Assembly (NCBI RefSeq): GCF_900100695.1
Contig: NZ_FNCF01000005.1
Coordinates: 62,001-126,000, forward strand
Direction of reading: 5' to 3'
Length of the DNA: 64,000 nt
DNA from: Klenkia brasiliensis
GTDB taxonomy: Bacteria; Actinomycetota; Actinomycetes; Mycobacteriales; Geodermatophilaceae
The notes beneath the pieces were generated by a model that was not told where the DNA came from, did not search any database, and saw nothing but the letters and a program-made list of their open reading frames with translations. The position numbers and the translations under genes were made by a program. Below, piece after piece: positions 8,706 through 18,262 of this stretch (positions within the stretch are counted from its first letter, which is position 1; every line of letters begins with the position of its first letter).

Positions 8706-11700
8706 GTCGCCGCGGCGGGGCCGAGGGGCAGCTCGCCCTCGACCTGCCCGGCTTCGTCGCGCCCGGGCCGGCCGCCCTCCCCGAGCTGCTCGACCCGGCC
8801 GAGGTGGCCCGCCGGTGCGGGCTGTCCTACGCCCCGTCGGCCGAGCAGGCCGCGGTGGTGCAGGCCCCGGTCGACCGGCCGATGGTCGTCGTCGCCGGCG
8901 CCGGGTCGGGCAAGACCGAGACGATGGCCGCCCGCGTCGCCTGGCTGGTGGCCAACCAGCTGGTCGCCCCCGAGGCGGTGCTCGGCCTGACCTTCACCCG
9001 CAAGGCGGCCAGCGAGCTCGGCGCCCGCATCCGGCTGCGGCTCACGGCGCTGGCCGCGCACCCCGACACCGACCCCGACCTGCGGGCCCGCCTCGAGGTG
9101 GCCACCCCCACCGTGGCCACCTACCACGGCTACGCGGCCGGCATCGTCGCCGAGCACGGTCTGCGGATCGGGGTGGAGCCCGGCGCCGGCGTCCTCGGCC
9201 CGGCCATGTGCTGGGGCCAGGCCGCCACCGTCGTGGCCGCGCACACCGGCGACATGGCCGACGTCGCCCTCGGCCTGGTCAGCACCACCGAGGACGTCCT
9301 GCAGCTGGCCGCGGAGCTGGGGGAGCACGACGTCACCCCCGACCAGCTGCGCCGCTGGACCGAGCGGCTGCAGGCCCAGGTGCACGCCTACCCGGTGACC
9401 GGCCGGACGAAGGGGCCCTACGCCGACGTGCTCAAGATGCTCGGCCGGCAGCGGGCCCGGGTGGCGCTGCTGCCCATGGTCGAGGCGTTCGAGGCCCGCA
9501 AGCGGGCCGCCGGCGCCATCGACTACGCCGACCAGGTCGCCTCCGCCGCCCGGGTCGCCACCGGTGCGCCCGACGTCGGCCGCCGGGAGCGGGCCCGGTG
9601 GCGGGTGGTGCTGCTCGACGAGTACCAGGACACCTCGGTGGGCCAGCTGCGCATGCTGGAGGCGTTGTTCGGCGGGGCCAGCCACCACCCCGTCCTCGCC
9701 GTCGGCGACCCCCGGCAGTCGATCTACGGCTGGCGGGGCGCCTCGTCGGGCACCATCGAGCGGTTCCCCCGCACCTTCCCGGGGGCGCCCGACCGCCCCG
9801 CCGACCGGCTGACGCTGTCCACCAGCTGGCGCAACGACCACGCCGTGCTCGCCGTCGCCAACCGGGTCGCCGCCGACCTGCCCCAGCCCGAGCACGCCGC
9901 CCCGCTGCCCGACCTCACCGCCGCCCCCACGGCCGGCCCCGGCGAGGTCCGCGTCGCGCTGCACCCGACGGTGGCCGAGGAGACGGCTGCCCTGGCCGAC
10001 CGGCTGGCCGCGGAGTGGCACGCGGCCGGCGACGGGTCGGGGTCCCGCCCGACGGTCGCGGTGCTGGCCCGCCGCCGCGCCCAGCTGCCCGGCATCGCCG
10101 CCGCCCTGCGCGAGCGTGGGCTGCCGGTGGAGGTCGTCGGCCTCGGCGGGCTGCTCGACGTCCCGGAGGTCTCCGACGTCGTCGCCACCCTCACCGTCCT
10201 GGTCGACCCCACGGCCGGCGACGCGCTCGGTCGGCTGCTCACCGGGGCCCGCTGGCGCATCGGCCCCCGTGACCTGGCCGCCCTCGAGGCCCGGGCGCGC
10301 CACCTGGTCCAGGAGCGCCGCCCCGCCCCGGCGGAGGGCACGGTCGGCGAACCGGGTGCCGGCGTGCCCGCCCCGGCGCCGGCCGGCGAGCGCGGCAGCA
10401 TCGTCGAGGCGCTGGACGACCTGGGCCCGGCTCGGGCCTACTCCGCCGAGGGGCACCGCCGGCTGCGTCGCCTGGGGGCCGAGCTGTCCCTGCTGCGCGG
10501 CCGGCTGGGCGAGCCGTTGCCCGACCTCGTCGACGAGGTGGTCCGGGTGCTCGGCCTGGAGACCGAGCTGGCCAGCCACCCCGACGCCAGCCCGGGGGGC
10601 GCCCGGGCCCACCTGGACGCCCTGCACGCGGTGGCGGCCGAGTTCGCCGACCTGGCCGAGCTGCCGTCGCTGCCGGCGTTCCTGGGTTACCTGTCCGACG
10701 CCGAGGTGCGCGAGCGCGGTCTGGAGCCCGGGGAGGTCGCGGTCAACCCCGAGGCCGTGCAGCTGCTCACCGCGCACTCGGCCAAGGGCCTGGAGTGGGA
10801 CGTCGTGGCGGTGCCGGGCATGACGGTCGGCCAGTTCCCCAGCCGCACCGACACCGCCGACTCCTGGATCAACGACCCCGGGGCGGTCCCGGTCGACCTG
10901 CGGGTCACCGACCGGGCGGACCTGCCCGGCCTCCGGTTGCCGGTGCCGGGGTCCGGTGACCAGGCGCAGGTCCGCGACGCCCTCGCCGACTACGTCGTGG
11001 CCTGGAAGGAGTTCGGCGCGGCCGAGGAGGTCCGGCTGGGCTACGTCGCGGTCACCCGGGCCCGGCGGCTGCTGCTGTGCTCGGGCAGTTGGTGGCGCGA
11101 CGGCGTGAAGCCCAACGGCCCGTCCAGCCTCCTGCTCGCCGTCCGCGATGCCGTCGAGGCGGTCGGGCCGGAGCGGGGCGGGGTCGACGCCTGGGCCGAC
11201 CCGCCGCCCGACGGTGCCACCAACCCGGCCCTGGCGGAGTGGCCGGTCGGCGTCTGGCCGGCCGACCCGCTGTCGGCGGGTCGCCGCCGGTCGCTGTCGG
11301 CTGCGGCCGAGCTCGTCGGGGCCACCCGGCCGCACCCGCTGGGCGAGCCGGGCCTGGGTGCCGCCGACGACCCGGTGGTCACCGACTGGGTCCGCGATGC
11401 CCAGCTGCTGCTGCGGGAGCGGGCGGAGTCCGGCCGCAGCGCCACGGAGGTGGTGCTGCCCGGGCACCTGTCGGTGTCCGCGCTGGTGGCGCTGCGCCGC
11501 GACCCGGCCGCGCTGGCCCGGCGGCTGCGCCGTCCGTTGCCGGCCGCGCCCGCCCCGCTGGCCCGCCGCGGCACCGCGTTCCACCTGTGGCTGGAGCAGC
11601 GCTTCGGCGCCTCCCGGCTGATCGACCTGGACGAGCTGCCCGGGTCCGGCGACGCGGCGGCGGCGCCCGACGAGGCGTTGACCGCGCTGCAGGAGGCCTT

Positions 11701-12055
11701 CCTGGCCAGTCCCTGGGCGCACCGGCAGCCGGTCGACGTCGAGGCACCGTTCGAGACCCCGCTGGGCCCGCTGACGCTGCGCGGGCGCATCGACGCCGTC
11801 TACTCCGACGGCGGGGTGGGCCCGGGGGCCCGGTACGAGGTCATCGACTGGAAGACCGGACCCGTCCCCGGCGCCGCCGAGCTGGCCGCGGTGGGGGTGC
11901 AGCTGGCGGCCTACCGGTTGGGCTGGTCCCGGCTGGCCGGGGTGCCGGTCGAGCAGGTCAGCGCCGGTTTCCACCACGTGCTGGCGCAGGAGACCCTGCG
12001 CCCGGTCGACCTGCTCGACGAGCCCGGGCTGGTGGCCCTGGTGACCGGCGGCTGA
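8702..12055 (+). CDS. adnB: ATP-dependent helicase-nuclease subunit AdnB
   Basis: 1117 residues from a GTG inside the adnA stop (GTGA). The motor domain shows GAGSGKTE at 66-73, DEYQDTS from Asp306, GDPRQSIYGWRG, and the helicase motifs HSAKGLEWD and GYVAVTRAR. The C-terminal RecB-like nuclease carries IDWKTG with Asp1049. Unlike AdnA it lacks the cysteine staple. In the mycobacterial enzyme the AdnB motor drives translocation and both subunits cut, one per strand; that role is assumed here. The gene ends 18 bases before a convergent hydrolase gene. Confidence 0.9.
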   Translation: MSRRGGAEGQLALDLPGFVAPGPAALPELLDPAEVARRCGLSYAPSAEQAAVVQAPVDRPMVVVAGAGSGKTETMAARVAWLVANQLVAPEAVLGLTFTRKAASELGARIRLRLTALAAHPDTDPDLRARLEVATPTVATYHGYAAGIVAEHGLRIGVEPGAGVLGPAMCWGQAATVVAAHTGDMADVALGLVSTTEDVLQLAAELGEHDVTPDQLRRWTERLQAQVHAYPVTGRTKGPYADVLKMLGRQRARVALLPMVEAFEARKRAAGAIDYADQVASAARVATGAPDVGRRERARWRVVLLDEYQDTSVGQLRMLEALFGGASHHPVLAVGDPRQSIYGWRGASSGTIERFPRTFPGAPDRPADRLTLSTSWRNDHAVLAVANRVAADLPQPEHAAPLPDLTAAPTAGPGEVRVALHPTVAEETAALADRLAAEWHAAGDGSGSRPTVAVLARRRAQLPGIAAALRERGLPVEVVGLGGLLDVPEVSDVVATLTVLVDPTAGDALGRLLTGARWRIGPRDLAALEARARHLVQERRPAPAEGTVGEPGAGVPAPAPAGERGSIVEALDDLGPARAYSAEGHRRLRRLGAELSLLRGRLGEPLPDLVDEVVRVLGLETELASHPDASPGGARAHLDALHAVAAEFADLAELPSLPAFLGYLSDAEVRERGLEPGEVAVNPEAVQLLTAHSAKGLEWDVVAVPGMTVGQFPSRTDTADSWINDPGAVPVDLRVTDRADLPGLRLPVPGSGDQAQVRDALADYVVAWKEFGAAEEVRLGYVAVTRARRLLLCSGSWWRDGVKPNGPSSLLLAVRDAVEAVGPERGGVDAWADPPPDGATNPALAEWPVGVWPADPLSAGRRRSLSAAAELVGATRPHPLGEPGLGAADDPVVTDWVRDAQLLLRERAESGRSATEVVLPGHLSVSALVALRRDPAALARRLRRPLPAAPAPLARRGTAFHLWLEQRFGASRLIDLDELPGSGDAAAAPDEALTALQEAFLASPWAHRQPVDVEAPFETPLGPLTLRGRIDAVYSDGGVGPGARYEVIDWKTGPVPGAAELAAVGVQLAAYRLGWSRLAGVPVEQVSAGFHHVLAQETLRPVDLLDEPGLVALVTGG

Positions 12056-12073
12056 GGGCGGCCCGGGGTGGGG

Positions 12074-12907
12074 TCAGCCGGTCGCGACCCGGTCGAGCAC
12101 CGCGGCGGCCAGCTCGCGGGGCGCGGTCTCGGGCACCCAGTGCGAGACGCCGGTGAGCTCGACGAACCGGTAGTCCCCGGTCACCTGGTCCGCGCACGCC
12201 TGCGCCGCGGTCCGGCCCACGGCCATGTCCTGGTCGCTCCACACGTAGGTGGTCGGCACGTCGACCGGGTCCACCGGGGTGGAGGAGCTCATGGCGCGGT
12301 ACCAGTCCAGCGCCGCGGTCAGCGCGCCCGGCGCCGACAGGTGCGCCACGTAGTCCTCGATGGCCTCCGGCGGGACGTCACCGAGGATGCGGCGCAGCCG
12401 GCGGGCGTCGTCCTCCAGCAGCACCCGCTCGGCCTTCCCGGGCTGCCAGAACAGCTTGATGTAGGCCGAGCGCTCCTTCTGCTCCGGATCGGCGCGGTAG
12501 GCCAGGGTGTAGGCGGTGGGGTGCGGCACGGACACCGCGGTGAGGGTGCGCACCCGGTCGGGGTGCCAGGCGGTCAGCGCCCACGCGACGTTGGCGCCCC
12601 AGTCGTGCCCGACGACGTCGGCGGTGGGCAGGTCCAGCGCGGTCATCAGGTCCGCGGTCACGGCCGCCAGCGCCGGGAGCGCGTAGGCGTCGGTCTCGCC
12701 GGGCCGGGCGCCGGGGGAGTAGCCCAGCTGGTCGGGGGCGTAGGTGCGCAGCCCGGCCTCGGCCAGCAGCGGGGTGACCGCCGACCAGGACAGCGAGGTC
12801 TCCGGGAACCCGTGCAGCAGCAGCACCGGCCGGCCGTCCTCGGGTCCGTCGGTCCGCACGTCGAAGACCAGGTCGCCGACGTCCACCTGCAGCAGGCCCG
12901 CGCTCAT
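12074..12907 (-). CDS. Alpha/beta hydrolase, epoxide-hydrolase-like
   Basis: 277 residues. HGFP at 32-35 is the oxyanion-hole motif. The nucleophile elbow is GHDWG with Asp102, and the late GVSHWVPE supplies the catalytic His. An Asp nucleophile points to the epoxide hydrolase/haloalkane dehalogenase branch rather than to serine esterases. No signal peptide is visible. The ATG is preceded at seven bases by TACGTT on the minus strand, a good extended position for a leaderless transcript. It diverges from the M20 dipeptidase gene. Natural substrate unknown. Confidence 0.85.
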   Translation of the reverse strand: MSAGLLQVDVGDLVFDVRTDGPEDGRPVLLLHGFPETSLSWSAVTPLLAEAGLRTYAPDQLGYSPGARPGETDAYALPALAAVTADLMTALDLPTADVVGHDWGANVAWALTAWHPDRVRTLTAVSVPHPTAYTLAYRADPEQKERSAYIKLFWQPGKAERVLLEDDARRLRRILGDVPPEAIEDYVAHLSAPGALTAALDWYRAMSSSTPVDPVDVPTTYVWSDQDMAVGRTAAQACADQVTGDYRFVELTGVSHWVPETAPRELAAAVLDRVATG

Positions 12908-12914
12908 GCCCGCG

Positions 12915-12951
12915 AACGTAGCCCGGGCCCGCCCGGCGGGCGCGTTACGGT
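12915..12951. promoter_or_regulatory. Divergent leaderless promoter pair
   Basis: Minus strand: TACGTT (12920 to 12915) lies 7 bases before the hydrolase ATG. Plus strand: TACGGT (12946-12951) lies 7 bases before the dipeptidase GTG. Both match TANNNT at the distance expected if transcription starts on the start codon. No clear -35 is seen. Confidence 0.6.
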
Positions 12952-12958
12952 CGCCTGC

Positions 12959-14377
12959 GTGAGCAGCAACCCCGAACGCGACTTCGTCACCGGCCACCTC
13001 GACGACCTGCACGCCGACCTGGACGCCTGGCTGCGCATCCCGTCGATCTCCGCCGACCCGGCGCACACCCCCGACGTCGCCACCAGCGCCGAGTGGCTGG
13101 CCGGTGCGCTGCGCGGGGTGGGCTTCCCCGTCGTCGAGGTCTGGCCCACCGCCGGCGCCCCCGCCGTCTACGCCGAGTGGCCCTCCGCCGACGCCGGTGC
13201 CCCCGTCGCGCTGGTCTACGGCCACCACGACGTGCAGCCGGTCACCCCGGAGGAGGCCTGGACCCACCCGCCGTTCGAGCCCACCGTCGTCGAGACCGAC
13301 CTCGGCCCCGAGCTGCACGCCCGCGGGGCCATCGACGACAAGGGCAACGTCGCCTTCCACCTGCTGGGCATGCGCGCGCACCTGGCCGCCACCGGCCGCG
13401 ACACCCCCGCCGTCACGGTCAAGCTGCTCGTCGAGGGCGAGGAGGAGTCCGGCTCGCCGCACTTCCGCACGCTGCTCGAGGAGCGCCGCGACCGGCTGGC
13501 CTGCGACGTGGTGGTGGTCAGCGACACCGGCATGGCCGCCCCCGACGTCCCCAGCGCCGTCACCGCGATGCGCGGCCTGGCCGACGCCGAGATCACCCTG
13601 CGCGGACCGGGCGTGGACCTGCACTCGGGCTCCTTCGGCGGCGCGGTGCCCAACCCGCTGCACGCCATGGCCGCCCTGCTCGCCGCGCTGCACGACGAGC
13701 AGGGCCGGGTCACCTTGCCGGGCTTCTACGACAAGGTCCGCCCGCTCACCGACCGCGAGCGCGAGCTGATGGGCCGGGTGCCCTTCGACGAGGCCGCGTG
13801 GCTGGCCGGCCCGGCCGCCTCGCGCACCGCCGCGGGCGAGACCGGCTTCAGCACCCTGGAGCGGATCGGTGCCCGGCCGACCGCCGAGGTCAACGGCATG
13901 TGGGGCGGGTACACCGGCCCCGGCCACAAGACGATCGTCCCGGCCGAGGCGCACGCCAAGGTCACCTTCCGGCTGGTCGCCGACCAGGTGCCCGCCGACC
14001 TCGCCGACCAGGTGCGGGCCTGGGTCGACGCGAACCTGCCCGAGGGCATCGAAGCCGACGTCCACGTCCCGCCGGGCGGGGTCAGCCCCTGCGCCAGCGA
14101 CCTCGACCACCCGGCGATGGCCGCCCTGCTGACCTCCATCGGCCAGGCCTTCGACCGCGGCGCCGACGAGGTCCTGTTCACCCGCGAGGGCGGCAGCGGC
14201 CCCGAGGCCGACCTCGTCGACGTCCTCGGCGCACCCCTGCTGTTCCTCGGCGTCGGGCTGCCCACCGACCGCATCCACGCCCCCAACGAGCGGGTGCTGC
14301 TGCCGATGCTGCACCGCGGCGCCGAGGCGGCCGCGCACCTGTGGCGCGAGCTGGCCACCGTGCCGTTCGCCCGCTGA
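12959..14377 (+). CDS. M20 family dipeptidase
   Basis: 472 residues from GTG 12959. It belongs to the co-catalytic zinc M20/M28 peptidases (carnosinase/PepV-like). The metal-site motifs are GHHDVQPV, the bridging Asp in RGAIDDKGN, the general-base pair in EGEEESGS, SDTGM, and a C-terminal ligand region IHAPNERV. A dimerisation lid domain sits between. Full length for the family, with no signal peptide, so it probably hydrolyses short peptides in the cytoplasm. It stops nine bases before the Ser/Thr kinase. Confidence 0.9.
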   Translation: MSSNPERDFVTGHLDDLHADLDAWLRIPSISADPAHTPDVATSAEWLAGALRGVGFPVVEVWPTAGAPAVYAEWPSADAGAPVALVYGHHDVQPVTPEEAWTHPPFEPTVVETDLGPELHARGAIDDKGNVAFHLLGMRAHLAATGRDTPAVTVKLLVEGEEESGSPHFRTLLEERRDRLACDVVVVSDTGMAAPDVPSAVTAMRGLADAEITLRGPGVDLHSGSFGGAVPNPLHAMAALLAALHDEQGRVTLPGFYDKVRPLTDRERELMGRVPFDEAAWLAGPAASRTAAGETGFSTLERIGARPTAEVNGMWGGYTGPGHKTIVPAEAHAKVTFRLVADQVPADLADQVRAWVDANLPEGIEADVHVPPGGVSPCASDLDHPAMAALLTSIGQAFDRGADEVLFTREGGSGPEADLVDVLGAPLLFLGVGLPTDRIHAPNERVLLPMLHRGAEAAAHLWRELATVPFAR

Positions 14378-14386
14378 GGGACCGGC

Positions 14387-16030
14387 GTGGACGCGGGTGA
14401 CACCTTCGGCCCCTACCGGGTCCTCGGCGTCCTGGGCCGGGGCGGCATGGGCGAGGTCGTGCGGGCGCTGGACGCCGAGCACGAGCGCGAGGTGGCGCTG
14501 AAGGTCCTGCACCCGCAGTGGGCCGGCGACGAGTCCTACCGCGAACGGTTCCGCCGGGAAGCCAGGGTGGTGGCCCGGCTGCGCGAACCGCACGTGGTGC
14601 CCATCCACCGCTACGGCGAGGTCGACGGCCGGCTGTTCCTGGACATGCGGCTGGTCGAGGGCGAGGACCTGGCGGGCCTGCTGCGCCGCACGGGTCCGTT
14701 GGACCCGGCCCGCGCCGTCGACGTCGTCGGCCAGGTCGCCCGGGCGCTGGACGCCGCGCACGCCGACGGCCTGGTGCACCGCGACGTCAAGCCGTCCAAC
14801 GTGCTGCTGGTGGCCCGCGCCGACGGCGGGGACCTCGCGGGTTCCGTCGCCGGGGACGACTTCGCCTACCTCGTCGACTTCGGCATCGCCCGGCCGGTGG
14901 GGGAGCAGACCGGCCCCTCGCTGACCGGCACCGGGCTGACGATCGGCAGCACCGAGTACATGGCCCCCGAGCGGTTCCAGGGCCGCGAGCTGTCCCCGGC
15001 CACCGACGTCTACTCGCTGGCCTGCGTGCTGTTCGAGGCCCTCACCGGCCGCCGGCCCTTCCCGCCCGGGGACGCGGTCGCGCAGATGCACGCCCACCTC
15101 GACGCCACCCCGCCGCCGCCGAGCGCGCTGCGCCCAGGCCTGCCGCAGGTGCTCGACGGCGTCGTGCTGCGCGGGCTGGCCAAGGACCCCGCCCAGCGCT
15201 GGACGTCGGCCGGGGGCATGGCCGCGGCCGCCCGTGCCGCGCTCGGCGTCAGCGGGATCGAGGTGCCCCGTCCCGCCGAGCGGCCCCCGGGTCCGCACGG
15301 CACCGCCCCGACCGTCGTGGGCGGAGCGCCCGACGCCGGCCGCCCGGTCACCGCGCTGGGCCCCGCGCGGACGAGCGCCCCGCCCCCGGCGTTCCCGGGT
15401 CCGCCGCCGTGGGCACCGTCGCCGGCGGCGCCCACGGGCGGCGGACCCCGCCGCCGCGGGCTGCAGGTCGCCCTGGCCGCGCTGGCCGTGCTCGCGGTGG
15501 GCCTCGGCACCTGGGCGGCGATCGCCACCGTCCGCGGCGGGCAGGCGCGCGCCGACCTCGCCGACGCCCGCCAGGCCCTGCTCGCCGTCGACCTGCCGCG
15601 CGACGTCGACCCCGCCTCGTGCACCCGCACCGACCCCGGCGACGGGGTGCTCATCGGCCTGGACTGCGGCGTCAGCCCGTCCGCCGACGGGCCCAGCAGC
15701 CAGTCCTACGCCCTCTCCGCCTCACCCGGCGCCGCGGCGGCCGCCTTCGACGCGCTCGTCGCGCAGGACGGGCTCACCCAGCTCGACGGCGACAGCTCCT
15801 CGGACTGCTCCGGCCTGGACGGCGACCAGGGCTGGGTCCGGCTCACCGACTTCGACGGCCAGCCCCGCGGCCGGCTGTCCTGCTCGGTCGACGCCGACGG
15901 CGCGCCCCGGCTCACCTGGACCTGGGACGACCGCTCGGGCTACGCCACCGTGACCGGCCGGGGCGGGCAGCAGGGGCTGTCCGAGCTGCTGGGCTGGTGG
16001 CGCGACGAGGTCGACCGGGACGACCTGTGA
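14387..16030 (+). CDS. Serine/threonine protein kinase with extracellular domain
   Basis: 547 residues, GTG start. The cytoplasmic kinase domain is complete: glycine loop GRGGMGEV, VALKVL lysine, HRDVKPSN catalytic loop, DFG, and APE in YMAPERF. A Pro-rich juxtamembrane segment leads to one membrane helix (about 363-385). The extracellular part of about 160 residues has four cysteines and ends in LLGWW. It matches the C-terminal domain of the 3988-5070 protein. The architecture is PknB/PknF-like without PASTA repeats. Likely a surface-sensing kinase; ligand unknown. Confidence 0.92.
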   Translation: MDAGDTFGPYRVLGVLGRGGMGEVVRALDAEHEREVALKVLHPQWAGDESYRERFRREARVVARLREPHVVPIHRYGEVDGRLFLDMRLVEGEDLAGLLRRTGPLDPARAVDVVGQVARALDAAHADGLVHRDVKPSNVLLVARADGGDLAGSVAGDDFAYLVDFGIARPVGEQTGPSLTGTGLTIGSTEYMAPERFQGRELSPATDVYSLACVLFEALTGRRPFPPGDAVAQMHAHLDATPPPPSALRPGLPQVLDGVVLRGLAKDPAQRWTSAGGMAAAARAALGVSGIEVPRPAERPPGPHGTAPTVVGGAPDAGRPVTALGPARTSAPPPAFPGPPPWAPSPAAPTGGGPRRRGLQVALAALAVLAVGLGTWAAIATVRGGQARADLADARQALLAVDLPRDVDPASCTRTDPGDGVLIGLDCGVSPSADGPSSQSYALSASPGAAAAAFDALVAQDGLTQLDGDSSSDCSGLDGDQGWVRLTDFDGQPRGRLSCSVDADGAPRLTWTWDDRSGYATVTGRGGQQGLSELLGWWRDEVDRDDL

Positions 16031-16058
16031 GCGGCCCGCACCGCTCGGGGCTCGGGGC

Positions 16059-16928
16059 ATGAGCGGACCGGGGCCGGCCCCCGCCGGCTACTACCCCGAC
16101 CCGGACGGCGCGCCCGGGATGGTCCGCTGGTGGGACGGCACCACCTGGTCCGACGTCACCGTCCCCGCCGGCCCCGGCGTCACCACCGGGCTGGGGGAGG
16201 CCGTCCACCGCCCGCCGGCCCCGTCCTGGCAATCTCCGCCGGTGGCGCCCCGCGGCCCCGGCCGGGCGGTCGGCATCGCGGTGGCCGCCGTCGTCGCGGT
16301 CGTCGTCGTGGTGGCCGTGGTCGTCGTCGGGGTCGTGGCGAGCCGGCCGGCCACCGACCCCGGGCCGACCGGTCTCGCCGGCCCGGTCCCCACCGGCCCC
16401 ACCTTCGCCCCCGGCACCGTGCAGATCGTCGACGAGGCCGCCGGCATCGCCTACCCGTTCCTGGGCGACGGCTGGTACGAGTACGTGCTCACCCCGCCCC
16501 TGGAGACCACGTCGGTGCGCGGGCAGTACTTCGTCACCCAGGACGCCGTCCCCGACGGCGGTGAGTTCATCGCCCAGATCACCTCCGGCCCGGTCGCCGA
16601 GGGCTACGGCTGGACCGGCCCGGGCAGCGAGCAGGCCACCGTGGAGACCCTCGCCGAGAGCGTCCGGGCCAACTACTACCCCGGGCCCAACGAGCGCGAC
16701 GAGCTGCGCGACGAGGCGGTCACCGTCGACGGCGCACCGGGCTGGCTCTACGAGTTCACCCTGAGCTGGGACGCCGAGGGCTACGACGCCACCGGCGAGC
16801 GTGCGGCGCTGCTGCTGGTGGACACCGGTCGCCCGGCCCCGGCGCTGCTCTACCTGTCGATCCCCAACACCCACGCCGAGCTCTACGGCGTCATCGACCG
16901 GGTCATCGAGGCCGTCGACGTCCTGTGA
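16059..16928 (+). CDS. DUF2510 single-pass membrane protein
   Basis: 289 residues from ATG 16059, 28 bases after the kinase gene. The N-terminus carries a DUF2510 module (GYYPDPDGAPGMVRWWDGTTW), followed by a Val-rich membrane helix at about 68-91 and an extracellular domain of roughly 190 residues. That domain begins with a segment AGIAYPFLGDGWYEY seen in actinobacterial surface proteins of unknown role. Position and topology suggest it works with, or is phosphorylated by, the upstream kinase; that is inference. Confidence 0.8.
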   Translation: MSGPGPAPAGYYPDPDGAPGMVRWWDGTTWSDVTVPAGPGVTTGLGEAVHRPPAPSWQSPPVAPRGPGRAVGIAVAAVVAVVVVVAVVVVGVVASRPATDPGPTGLAGPVPTGPTFAPGTVQIVDEAAGIAYPFLGDGWYEYVLTPPLETTSVRGQYFVTQDAVPDGGEFIAQITSGPVAEGYGWTGPGSEQATVETLAESVRANYYPGPNERDELRDEAVTVDGAPGWLYEFTLSWDAEGYDATGERAALLLVDTGRPAPALLYLSIPNTHAELYGVIDRVIEAVDVL

Positions 16929-16939
16929 CGCCCAGCGCC

Positions 16940-16945
16940 TAGGCT
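16940..16945 (+). promoter_or_regulatory. -10 element of the M16 operon, leaderless
   Basis: TAGGCT ends six bases before the GTG of the M16 peptidase gene, so the transcript probably starts at or near the start codon. No Shine-Dalgarno is present. Confidence 0.55.
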
Positions 16946-16951
16946 CGGGCG

Positions 16952-18262
16952 GTGAGCTCTCCTCCTGCGGAACTGACCCTGCGGCACCCGGTGGAGAGGT
17001 TCACCCTCGACAACGGGCTGCGGGTCGTGCTCGCCCCCGACACCAGCGTCCCGGTGGTCGCCGTCAGCGTCTTCTACGACGTCGGCATGCGGTCCGAGCC
17101 CGAGGGCCGCACCGGGTTCGCGCACCTCTTCGAGCACGTCATGTTCCAGGGCTCGGCGCACGTGCCGAAGATGGAGCACGCCCGCCTGGTGCAGGCCGCC
17201 GGCGGCAGCTTCAACGGCTCCACCCACCAGGACTACACGAACTACTACGAGGCGCTGCCCGCCGAGGCGCTGGAGCGTGCGCTGTTCCTGGAGGCCGACC
17301 GGATGGCGGCCCCGGCCATCACCGAGGAGAACCTCCGCAACCAGATCGACGTGGTCAAGGAGGAGATCCGGGTCAACGTGCTCAACCGGCCCTACGGCGC
17401 GTTCCCCTGGCTGCAGCTCCCGCAGATCGCCTTCGGGTCCTTCGCCAACACCCACGACGGGTACGGCTCCTTCGTCGACCTGGAGTCCTCCACGGTCGCC
17501 GACGCGCAGGACTTCTTCGACCGCTACTACGCCCCGGCCAACGCGGTGCTGTGCATCGGCGGCGACCTCGACGTCGCGGAGACCGAACGGCTGGTGCGCC
17601 GGCACTTCGACGCCGTCCCGCACCGCGCCGCCCCGCCGACCCCCTACACCGGCGAGCCCTCGCCCACCGGTCCCCGGCACGGCGTGGTCGTCGACGCCCT
17701 CGCCCCGGCCCCGGCGGTGGCGATCGGCTGGCGGGTGCCCGACCCGGTCGGCGACCTGGACACCTACCTCGGCACGGTCCTGCTGTCGGAGCTGCTCAGC
17801 GAGGGCGACGCCTCCCGCCTCGAGCTCCGCCTGGTGCACCGCGACCACCTGGCGATCGCCCAGTCCTCCTACGTCGGGCTGTTCGGCGACCCCTTCGACG
17901 TCCGCGACGCCACCCTGCTCACCACCCAGGTGCACCACCCCGCCGACGTCGCGGCGCAGCGGGTCCTCGACGCCGTCCACGAGGAGGTCGACCGGGTCGC
18001 CCAGGACGGCGTCGGGGTCGACGAGCTCAGCCGCGTGCAGGCCCGCACCAGCACCCAGCTGCTGCGCGGTGCCGACTCCGTCCTCGGCCGCACCCTGGGG
18101 TTCGCCTCGGCGGAGCTGATCCACGGCCGTGCCGAGCTGGCCGGCGAGCTCGCCGCCCGGCTGGCCGCCGTCACCCCCGAGCAGGTGCAGCACGCCGCCC
18201 GCGGGCTGGCCCGCGACACCGCCGCCGTCCTCGAGCTGCACACCGCCGGAGGCACCGCATGA
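16952..18262 (+). CDS. M16 family metallopeptidase, catalytic subunit
   Basis: 436 residues. The inverted zinc motif HLFEH lies at His58-Glu61-His62, with the third ligand provided by E137/E138 in VVKEEIRVN, the right spacing for pitrilysin/MPP-type peptidases. Length fits the half-size M16B subunits that pair with an inactive partner. The stop overlaps the ATG of that partner (ATGA). Usual role: cytoplasmic or secreted-peptide degradation; the true substrate is not known. The leaderless start is chosen from the TAGGCT six bases upstream. Confidence 0.92.
   Translation: MSSPPAELTLRHPVERFTLDNGLRVVLAPDTSVPVVAVSVFYDVGMRSEPEGRTGFAHLFEHVMFQGSAHVPKMEHARLVQAAGGSFNGSTHQDYTNYYEALPAEALERALFLEADRMAAPAITEENLRNQIDVVKEEIRVNVLNRPYGAFPWLQLPQIAFGSFANTHDGYGSFVDLESSTVADAQDFFDRYYAPANAVLCIGGDLDVAETERLVRRHFDAVPHRAAPPTPYTGEPSPTGPRHGVVVDALAPAPAVAIGWRVPDPVGDLDTYLGTVLLSELLSEGDASRLELRLVHRDHLAIAQSSYVGLFGDPFDVRDATLLTTQVHHPADVAAQRVLDAVHEEVDRVAQDGVGVDELSRVQARTSTQLLRGADSVLGRTLGFASAELIHGRAELAGELAARLAAVTPEQVQHAARGLARDTAAVLELHTAGGTA

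Noticed and set aside
12908-15298. Minus-strand extension of the alpha/beta hydrolase frame to over 1000 codons
   Set aside because: The part upstream of 12907 is antisense to the M20 and kinase genes and looks random; the hydrolase fold starts at the ATG 12907 with a -10 element right before it.
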